Positions 50,301 to 64,000 of a stretch of DNA of 64,000 nt are shown piece after piece; positions within the stretch are counted from its first letter, which is position 1, and each line of letters begins with the position of its first letter. The position numbers and the translations under genes are program-made. Under the pieces are notes generated by a model. The model ran no database searches. It was not told the origin of the DNA and was given only the letters and a program-made list of their open reading frames with translations. Origin of the DNA: Spirodela intermedia (taxonomy: Eukaryota > Streptophyta > Magnoliopsida > Alismatales > Araceae); contig LR746264.1 in NCBI GenBank assembly GCA_902729315.2, forward strand, positions 8,029,878 to 8,093,877. The letters run 5' to 3'.

Positions 50301-53300
50301 TTCAGAGATATGAGGCAGCAGCTAATCATTCACAGATAAGCCATGATGTTAGCTGCTTGAAGCATGCTCTGAAAGGTTCCTGCATTGCATTGAGCTCTCG
50401 ACTGATTTCCATTAAGTAAAGGACAAGGGAAGAAGTTGGTTTTCCAATAAACTTGTCCTTGTTTGCATGGTGACACTAAATGGTGCATTAAAACTGATAA
50501 ATTAAAAGCCAGATTGTGCAGTCTGGTTGCTCTTTCTCAAGCTCCGATAGCTGATCAGGAACCAGCTTGTTCTGACTTTCTGTGGACGGCTTTCACCAAT
50601 TTCAGGCTTTGTTGGTGGAAAATAAAAGCAAAAAACCACCAATGGAAAAAGGCTTTTAGTTTTGGTTGATTCTTTGTCCCCTCTTCCATTATTTTTTCAG
50701 CATGAAAATGTCAGAAAAAGTGGTCGGTGCTGATCTAAATTGGAATTGATCATATCTGATCTGATTTCAAGGGCGAAATCCAATCACCTCTTAAAATAAC
50801 ATAAAATAAAATAAAAGGATGGAAATCATCTGAGTTCTCACTTGGTTTAGTCAGTTACCTATGGGATCGGACCTCTTAACTGATAAATATGAGGCACGCT
50901 AGTGGATGTCTGGGGTAGAAGAGCGGAGGAAGAAGAGGTGAGAACGGGAAAAAATAAGCTGATGTTGGCAATCCTAACACAATTGCCAAGCTAACTGCCG
51001 CATGCTGCTAATTGTTTTCCCCACGTTCCCCCTCATTGCACGTCTGTTCCTGAGTATAGACGGGGAATATCAGACAGTGGGGCTTCGCAAGGGGTATCCT
51101 CGGGGTTGGGTATTTGTCAAGAAGCCTTTTTAGAAAATGTTAACTGTTGTTATACTCATTGTATATGCTGATTGAGAGCCCGACCCATGATGTGCTAGTT
51201 CCATGAGCTAATGAATGGTACAATCACATCAATAGTAAAGAGTCACACATGTGCTTTAAAATCACAATGGAGTATCTTCAAATCAAGGCCTTTTCCTGAC
51301 ACCGGTCCTTGTCTATGGTTGTAATCTTACTTGGATGACCATACCCCTGAGCCAAGCCTTAATCATCTGGAAGTGGTGTGAACAGTTCCTTCGTTGACAC
51401 ATCAAGAGGGGTGTTCCTTCCCATCTTAAAGATTGTCCTTAAAGACCAATAAAGACTGATGCCAGCTAGAACCCTGGTAGCACGTCAGTTTTCGTAAGAA
51501 GTTCAATTTTATTTCGTCTTTTCTATCAATTTTGATTGTGCTTTTCCATCTCAATGTAGATTAGATGTTTGGGTCCATTGAAATGCACGCACACATAAAC
51601 ATGTTACATGGAAGATGTTATGAATGGTCCTCTGCCTCTTAATGACATTTTATTTACCATTTTGCATCCTTCACAAGCTGGAATGAACTCAGAGGCTTTA
51701 TCTTTCCATTCTGTTTTCCTTCTCATTACATCTGCTCATGCTTCTCATCCGAGCTGCATGATTGCTTGGTAACTCGTTGTTGTTGTGAAAAGACCACTTC
51801 TTCTTTACTCCAGAAGATAGAGTTTGGAACCCCACAATCTACTACTCCCATTTATCTAGTCATTGGCTTTTATAAACTCCCAGTATTTCAAACTACTTGT
51901 AAGGAAATCGTATGACCTGGATTACATATCTTTGGATTAAAATCGTCCCTTTTCTAATATATTCAGTAGTGCAGCTAGATCATAAATTAATTATGTGTAC
52001 CTTTGTTTCTGCCATTACTTATCCTTTTCGTACTTTTTCCCTAATTTTTTCCTTGTTTTTGTTAGAATAGTTTATATTCTTATTAGAGCAGTATCAAGTT
52101 TATCTATATTTGGGTTTATCAATTAGTGCAGTATCAAAATAATTTATATAGAAATTCTATGCAATAACTACCGACTTTTCCAAATTTTAAAATTATTTGG
52201 AGCTTGTTAGTTACTTTGATCTAAACATTTTAAACATGACTTCATTGTGGCTTTTCTTTGTCTAAATTCTGTGCAGGAGTAATTGGAAGACGCAGGTGGA
52301 AACTCAAGTCAACTATCAATGTTGATCTTGAACTTGTTGCCTTATTGCACAAAAATCTGGCAGATGAGGAAAGAATCTCCGCGCATGAATTTTTCCTCAC
52401 CTTGGCTGCCTGTAACACTGTGATTCCAATTCTGTGGGGAAATTCATCTTATGCCAATAGTGAGTTTCTGGACGAGGCAGAAACCATTGACTATCAAGGG
52501 GAGTCTCCCGATGAGCAGGCGTTAGTTGCTGCTGCGTCAGCTTATGGCTATACCCTTATTGAGCGTACATCTGGGCATATTGTTGTTGATGTGAATGGGG
52601 AGGAACTAAGGTGGTGTATTCCTAGTATCTCATCATATTGATGCTGTACTGCTTTTTTTGGTATTGTAAATTATATCAGCACTGTCGTTTCTCTCAGAAT
52701 GTCTCTTGTTTGTGCAGGTTGGATGTTCTGGGACTGCATGAATTCGATAGTGTACGCAAAAGAATGTCTGTGGTTATTAGGTTTCCCAATAGTTCTGTAA
52801 AGGTTCTTGTTAAAGGAGCCGACAGTTCAATGTTTAGCATTATTATGAAAACAACTGAAAAGACTGATGAGGGATACAGAGAGTCATTGGTTGGCATAAG
52901 ACGTGCAACAGAAAATCATTTGCTCGATTATTCGTCTAAGGGCTTGCGTACACTTGTAGTTGCTGGGAAGGACCTTACTGATTCGGAGTTCACGGAATGG
53001 CAGAGTAGGTATGAAGATGCCAGCACTTCATTACATGAGAGGGCAACAAAGCTCCGTCATACTGCAGCTCTGATTGAGTGCAATCTAAATCTTCTTGGGG
53101 CCACTGGAATTGAAGATAAATTGCAAGATGGTGTACCTGAGGCTATTGAATCTCTTCGGCAGGCGGGAATTAAAGTCTGGGTCCTCACTGGAGACAAACA
53201 AGAGACTGCAATTTCAATTGGCCTCTCGTGCAAATTATTGACTCCGAGCATGCAACAAATTATTGTCAACGGCACATCAGAGGATGAATGCAGAAGGCTA

Positions 53301-56300
53301 TTAACCGATGCTAAGTCTAAATATGGAATAAAACTTGTAAATTTCAGAAACAGTTGTCCGAGAATGAAGAATCTTCAGAACTCTTATCCGGACATCTCTA
53401 GTAACGCCAAGACTTCCGATATCTTGATGCATGAAATCGAACAAACTAGAAGTGCCAATGACATCGTAGAGTTTCATGAAGAAGGTTTGATGGGTTCTGT
53501 CGATGGTCCACTAGCGCTAGTAATTGATGGAAACAGTCTTGTTTACATTTTAGAGAAAGACCTTGAACAGGAGGCATGTTTCTTCACTTTCTTTAGAAAA
53601 AAATATTTTAATAATTCTACATTTCTGTTTCTGCTGTGATGTTTGCCTGATTAAGATTTTTGAATGTCTGGATTCTCATCGTTCTTCGTTTATTTTCTTG
53701 AACAGCTTTTTGATTTGGCAACATCCTGTAGAGTGGTAATCTGCTGTCGTGTTGCTCCTTTACAAAAAGCGGGTATTGTTGATTTGATAAAAAGCAGAAC
53801 AAATGATATGACTTTGGCCATCGGTGATGGTGAGTTGAACTGGTCAATTTAAACTGTTCCTATTCTGTCTTCGTCTGCTGGTGTAGAATTAATGTCTGGT
53901 AATTTTTGCGTATGGTTCCTACCATGTACTGTTGGAAGTTGATAGTTACCTTTGCAGCACCGTCACTTGATGTGTCATGACTTCATACTCAATAGGTTTT
54001 TGTTAGAAAATCATGATCTGTGATGTGTGTATGGAATAGTGATTTGGCCAAGGTCCTATCAAATTTGCTGCTCTAGTGTGATAATAGTGGAGAAATTGTT
54101 GCAGTCGTGGTTTTATGACCGGGATGAATAAGATGCCCTGATTAAGAACCGGAGTAACAGACAATTCAAAATGAGTGAAACCATACCAATGGCGACATTT
54201 TATGGTGGAATACATAGATTTTTTCTCTCTCAAATTTCTGATTGTAGACAAGATAATCTGGGGATGAAGAAGTAGCTAAAAGGGTGCTAACTTGCTCTTC
54301 ATATGCTGGAATGGAAAAAACGGTGAAATAGTCTTGCTCTCATTATTAGCGATTTCTAAACCTCCAATTTTCATATGCTGGAATGGCTCCATGTTATTGT
54401 GGAATACATAGATTTTTTTTCTCTCAAATTTTTGATTGTAGACGAGATAGTCTGGGGATTAACAAGTAGTTAAGAGGATGCTAAGTTGCTCTTCATATGC
54501 TGGAATGGAAAAAATGGTGAAATAGTCTTACTCTCATTATTAGCGATTTCTCAGATCTCCATTTTTTTTTCCCATTGGGACTCCATTTCCTTCACTCGGT
54601 AGGTATATAAAATGTGCACGTGAACATGCACTTGCACACTACACTCCTTCCAATCTTGGTCCCTCATTCTGTAGCTGTCTTCTCCGTACTTATGTTCCCT
54701 CAAGCTTCTTGAAGTTCTACACTTGTGGTCATGCAGATTTGATGTTGCCACTTGGGCGAAGTTCACCCACACCTTGGTGGATCTGACTGATCCTCGTAGA
54801 TGGTAAGGCACACGAGGATTCATAGATTCGAGTTTATGGATAAATATGTGGTCCCAGCAATTATCCTGTACTGGAAAATTGCCATAGCAGACAGGAATCA
54901 ACTCTTTGGTTTAATTTGAAAACATAATTGTGGTTATCGGAACTCTAGTTTGGTAACAACTTTTTATTTTTGTTTTAGAATCTACTTAGTTATCATAAAT
55001 GCAACTGCAGTTCCCATCTCGAAACCCCCTCATCGTTGATTACAGTTCTTAGCTGTGTGAAAAATGTATGTCGCTCAGTTAACACGGTTTCTTTTGCCAT
55101 AACGTTGAAAATGTCGCATTAAACATTGCTTAAGTACTTCATTTGCCTTGTGGCTTTATTCTGCTGCATTCTCTCTTCCTTAAGTACTTCAACTAATCAG
55201 AGTTCACAACAAGTACAACCATCTTAAATGGAGAAATTGATAGTCTATAAGAAATATTTCTAACAATTGATATGCCCGCCAAATGGAAAGTCGGATAGTT
55301 GCTGATCTGTTCTCCTGGTTTTGTACCTGGCATCCTTGTAAGGGGGATAGTTGCTTCTTATTTGCATATTTTCTTGGGTTATTTAAAATTGGAGCTCATA
55401 CAAACTAGCTGTTGCTTCATGTCGAAGTTGAGCAAGATCAAGTGGGTCCAGGAATCAGAAACCATGAACAAGAACATTGAGTTAAACGAAAGAGAGGAGA
55501 AGATATTTATTCATTTTCAACATTCACGGAGAAGATTTAAAGAAATGGAAAACAGGGCTACCTAAATTTTCGGCAATATTATTGACACATGATAAAAAAT
55601 TTCTAGGGACTGTAATGCTCTGATATTCTGTCATGCTTGAATCTGCAAATTATAGCAGCGGTAGGCTCCTGTAACGAATTATTTGTGTTTGCATACTCCC
55701 CCCCTCCCCACATATTTTAGTTACAAAATAAAAAGACGTGGATCAAAATGAGACTCAGAAGTGAGAAAGAGATTCTTACCGTAAGATTTGAAGTAAGACG
55801 TTCGAGGTTAGTTGAAAGAGAAATTTGTACAAATGAATACTGCTCTTAGATTTTCGGCAATGAATACATGCCAATTGATAAGTTTTGGCTGTGACAATTT
55901 TTTCTCTTTTTCCTTGGAAGAAATCAAAATGATTCCATTCTAGACATTGAGGGATCCTTTCCCACGGGATATTTATGTAATCTGGTGCAACTCATGGCTG
56001 AGATTGAATGCGGGATATAAAAAGAGTGAGTTGAATGGAGTATTTTCCGTGTCTTCTTACTTCGTCCTTGTATATGACTGATTCCTCTGGATTAATTTTC
56101 ACTTCATTTGAATCTTCCAAACACGGGAAGGTTTGAGGTATAATTAATATTTTTCTTCATTTTTATGTTTAAAATTAAATTTCTTTGCATTCCTGGGAAA
56201 TGATGTTGGCAGGTGCGAATGATGTTTCAATGATCCAGATGGCGGATGTTGGTGTTGGAATAAGTGGACAGGAAGGTCGTCAGGCAGTAATGGCAGCAGA

Positions 56301-57615
56301 TTTTGCCATGGGGCAGTTCCGCTTTCTAAAAAGACTGCTTCTTGTTCATGGACACTGGAATTACTATCGCGTAGGCTACTTAGTTCTGTACAATTTCTAC
56401 AGAAATGCTGTTTTTGTCCTGATGCTATTCTGGTATGCACTGTTCAAACCTCGTTCCTGTACTACTTCTTTACTCGTAGAGAACAATCTTAGGAAATGCT
56501 GGTTGCCTGCAAAGTGCGGAATTTCTTTGAGATCATGTTTGCTTCAATTTTTCTTCTTCCATAGCTGCAGTATGGCTTTATTTTCATGGTCTCCCTCTAA
56601 TCGCCCATGGCGTCTCCCCTTCACCAGGGCTCTAGCTCAGCTTCGTAAAGTTTGATGTTTGGTTCTCAGTAACTGCGCACATAAATCTGAACCTTCATTT
56701 TCTCCGCTAGGTCTTCTGTTTCTGGCAGCTGAAGGCTCTTAACTTATTTGCTTTCTTCGTAGTTATCTCTTTAGTATTTGATAACCAGAGGGCCAAGACC
56801 TATGATGGCTATGCTTCAGGTTGCATTGATGGAACTTGTCCCTCTTCTCTGATCTCCAGGTTCATATTATCCACCGCTTTCTCCACGACCTCTGCTTTGA
56901 CGGATTGGAGCAGTGTGTTCTACTCCGTGATCTACACGTCTGTCCCAACAATAGTGGTGGGCATCTTGGACAAGGACTTGAGCCACCGGACGCTGCTGCG
57001 CTACCCGAAGCTCTATTGCTCAGGGCACCGACACGAGAGCTACAATCTGCGCCTCTTCTGGATCACAATGCTCGACACCTTCTGGCAGAGCCTGGTTCTC
57101 TTCTATGTGCCGCTCTTCACGTACAGGAACAGCTCCATTGACATCTGGAGCCTCGGCAGCCTGTGGACTATCGCTGTCGTTGTCCTTGTCAACGTCCATC
57201 TGGCGATGGACATCCAGCAGTGGGTTTCGATCACCCATATTGCGACATGGGGCTCCATCATCATCACTTATGCCTGCATGGTGATATTGGATTCCATTCC
57301 CATTTTTCCTAATTACTGGTTAGTATCCCCCATCAATCATAATTCTTCTTGTTGAAATAATAAAACCAGTTACCTTTATTGGCACTAATGCATGTTTTGT
57401 GTTCATCTCTTAGGACGATATACCATTTAGCTAAGTCGGAGACGTACTGGCTCATGATTATGCTCATAACGATCATCGCTCTGCTCCCTCGATTTCTCTG
57501 CAAGGTCGTCCGACAGCTGCTGTGGCCTTCGGATATTCAGATAGCTAGAGAGGCCGAGATACTGGGCAAGTTTCCCAATCACCTGAGGTCGAGCCAGGAC
57601 CAAGATTCCAGCTGA
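47377..57615 (+). CDS. ALA1: Phospholipid-transporting P4-ATPase (ALA1-like)
   Basis: Flippase that moves aminophospholipids to the cytosolic leaflet. Seven coding exons: 47377-49132, 52277-52610, 52718-53573, 53706-53829, 56213-56432, 56860-57318 and 57414-57615, total 3951 bases (1316 residues). The body matches ALA1; an N-terminal extension of about 160 residues is longer than in Arabidopsis. Seen: [18 protein letters not shown], the actuator-domain motif [11 protein letters not shown], the M4 motif IPISLY, the phosphorylation site DKTGTLT at 546-552, KGADSSMF in the nucleotide domain, GDGAND at 1022-1027 and the six C-terminal membrane helices. The intron after 53573 begins GC, not GT. 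ALA1 rather than ALA2/3 follows from the N-terminal [11 protein letters not shown] segment and the leader structure. Introns of 3.1 and 2.4 kb (49133-52276, 53830-56212) show no genes. Confidence 0.93.
54201..54560. repeat. Tandem duplication of about 165 bp in an ALA1 intron
   Basis: The segment 54201-54365 (GTGGAATACATAGATTTTTT..., ATTATTAGCGATTTCT) recurs at 54394-54560 with scattered substitutions. The copies are offset by about 193 bp, with a spacer that repeats part of the motif TCATATGCTGGAATGG. No coding or splice role is apparent. Confidence 0.8.
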
Positions 57616-58344
57616 CCCTTATTTGCCAAGTGTAAAGTCAACGCTTTTTCTAAATGGGGCATCAACATCATCATCATACGACTTGATGATATCAGGCATC
57701 GACGACTGCCCAGTAAGTCAGCCATATTTTCTTATTCGTGGCTCTGATTGCTGCTAGGCCGAGATCTCAGCACTTGGTGCCTTTTAGATGAATTAAAGTT
57801 CACTTCGTGCAGTACCCTTTAGATGAAATGCATGTCGAAGTCAGGGATCAGACGGCGGTGGGGAATCTAAACGGCCAAAGGCAGTTGAACATTCCCCCAC
57901 AAGACTCTTTAAAACGGTTGATAGTTCATGTGGTCAACCCCAGGTGCAATCACACCTTGGAGAAAGATGAGGGGAAGGGAAAAACTGAATATATACGGAT
58001 CGTTGAAACCATTGTTTCCCCCCAACTTTTCCTTGTATCATCTTCTGAAAATGGGTTTGAATGATGCTTGAAGTGATGGAAAACCCTCTGCCGTATAGCG
58101 GATGATAGAAAGTTGCGGAATTCCTTCAGGCTCCTGATGTTGAACTTTGTGTAGAAATTGTACATCTATGAGGATTCCATACCCATATTGGGCCTAACCT
58201 GTGACTTCATTTTATTTTCATATTTCTCATTCAACCGATTTTGGTGGAATTATTTGCTTTTTTGTGAAGGCTAGGCGATATGTGTTGGGTTCCTAGGAGT
58301 CCTGCACTCCACACCAAACTCTATGAACATTTCTACTGAATAGT

Positions 58345-58345
<1 letters not shown>

Positions 58346-58404
<59 letters not shown>
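58346..58404. repeat. AG microsatellite, about 29 units
   Basis: An uninterrupted AG run of about 59 bp. Long perfect dinucleotide runs of this kind are usually length-polymorphic. Confidence 0.95.
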
Positions 58405-58407
<3 letters not shown>

Positions 58408-59541
58408 TCGACTGAATCTTATTAACGGTTTCTGATGATGAGGTGGTCTTGTTTCTGGTAGCTGACGACGTTCAGGACCTTTTTTTTTAAGAAAAAAGGA
58501 GTGGGTCGACTAATTTCTCAGCTGGAATCATTCAAGTGAGGGAATCACTATGCTATTCCTTTGGGAGAGGTTTCACACCAGCAAACCCTAACGAACACAT
58601 TTCACATTTCATGTCCTGACATTGCTATCACTCGGAGTCAAGCACAGCTGATGACCGAAAATGGAAAATATATAATCTATTATTTTCCAATGATCAAACA
58701 ATGATGTCTTTGAAATACCCAACGAGTTGGCACCTAAAATGTCGTCAAAAGTATTTGTTATTCGAAGTTCAGCTTAACCATGAGAGGGAAAGGAGGTGAT
58801 GGGTGAAATCCCCTCCGCCCTAGCCGGCCTTCTCTTTACATTTTACGAGATTAAGGAAATAGTGGTGAGCGGAAAATCCCATCTATCTATCTATCAGCGT
58901 ATGTTTCCTCTGAAAAAGCTCACGAGAATCGAGAGTGAGAGGGGGGGCAGTCAGCATGCCATTCATGTCTCTATGACGTAAGGCGTGAAGCTCGGTGTGT
59001 TATTACAAGTAGAACAGCCGGTGAGTTGAAAAAAATCGGAACGTTGGCTGACGATTTTTCTGGGCTTATCGCTTTAGATTCAACTTGGGAGGAAAAGCAT
59101 TCTCGACTCGCCTCGGTGTGATCTCTGTCAGGGCCACGCTTTGAGCTGCGGAGAGTTTTTGCCCATAGGGCCAGAACCTTTGGCAGCCGTGTGTTAATAC
59201 CACAGTCCGTCATTCTCCTCTCAGCAACGTTTCTCTGTCTGTCTGTCTGTCTCATGCTTATGGAAGGCCTGGGCAGGAGCCAGTTTCTGAGATTTTTTCA
59301 GGGTTTCTTGGGGTTGACGGGGAACAGCCCAGCGCGGTCAAATTAATGGAGGAGGGGTCGGAAAAAGAATTGAGTTTCCTTTTCCTTGTTAAAGTCAACG
59401 CCACAAAGCGCACCCTGGGCCTGAGAACGGAGCTACATATACACCTGCCTGCCGGTGTCTAAGCCGTTGGATCTCTGGGATTCGGGCTGTACCGCCAGAC
59501 CCTGATACGAACGCACCCGGGAGACGCGAGCGGGCTGCTTC

Positions 59542-59547
59542 TATATA
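59542..59547 (+). promoter_or_regulatory. Putative TATA box of the helicase gene
   Basis: CTATATAC stands 53-58 bp before the ATG at 59600. A start about 30 bp downstream would give a leader of roughly 25-30 bases. Confidence 0.45.
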
Positions 59548-59599
59548 CGCCGAAAGGGAAACCCCATTCTCCTCGAGATAACAGAGGAAACAGAGAAGG

Positions 59600-64000
<4,401 letters not shown>

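Larger units (their letters stand above)
57616..59599. other. Intergenic between ALA1 and the helicase gene
   Basis: Contains the ALA1 3' UTR, an AG microsatellite, a short CTAT run near 58880 and a GTCT run at about 59234-59253. Open frames of up to 94 codons occur on both strands but none has recognisable features. The last 100 bp are the helicase promoter. Confidence 0.5.

Noticed and set aside
57807-58064. 85-codon frame downstream of ALA1
   Set aside because: It is in the ALA1 3' region, with no domain or promoter signal.

Overview
The window is nuclear DNA of a flowering plant. Genes have many GT-AG introns, plastid-targeted proteins are encoded in the nucleus, and an LTR retrotransposon lies inside an intron. 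Several genes have GC-rich first exons and some introns are long (up to 7.9 kb), which fits monocots or early-diverging angiosperms. I cannot name the species from sequence alone.

Layout, left to right. 1-2934: AT-rich and GC-rich intergenic DNA with an array of about nine degenerate repeats of roughly 107 bp. 2935-4680 (+): secreted GH5 endo-beta-1,4-mannanase, five exons. 4813-6673 (-): STN8-type thylakoid kinase, four exons, convergent with the mannanase and only 132 bp from it. 7526-8113 (+): a fragment carrying the zinc-ribbon typical of EDR4-like proteins, probably a relic. 8303-14195 (-): plastid ABC1/UbiB-type atypical kinase resembling ABC1K9, 11 exons. 15635-44440 (+): SHPRH-type SNF2/PHD/RING protein, 19 coding exons. 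Its first coding intron holds a 5.4-kb Ty3/gypsy element in reverse orientation with an intact GATAG target duplication, and its fifth holds a degenerate Copia-like non-autonomous LTR element. 45288-45695 (-): small acidic, probably plastid-targeted protein of unknown function. 47377-57615 (+): P4-ATPase flippase resembling ALA1, seven coding exons, with one GC-AG intron supported by reading frame. 57616-59599: intergenic with an AG microsatellite. 59600 to the right edge (+): DEAD-box RNA helicase, first six coding exons, cut by the window.

This is an ordinary gene neighbourhood, not a functional cluster. Two genes act in thylakoids or plastoglobules (STN8, ABC1K9) and one more is probably plastid-targeted. 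The others act in the cell wall (mannanase), chromatin and DNA-damage tolerance (SHPRH), membrane lipid asymmetry (ALA1) and RNA metabolism (helicase). Exon models were built by hand: every junction keeps the reading frame and every total is divisible by three, and the finished proteins match the usual family lengths. I found no evidence of a new biological system. The most useful leads are the small acidic plastid protein, the EDR4-like relic, the start-codon contexts (an ATGA stop/start overlap in ALA1, an uORF before SHPRH, an ATG-less presequence-like extension of ABC1K9), the exact 5 x 34-bp array in the Copia-like element, and the GC-AG intron.
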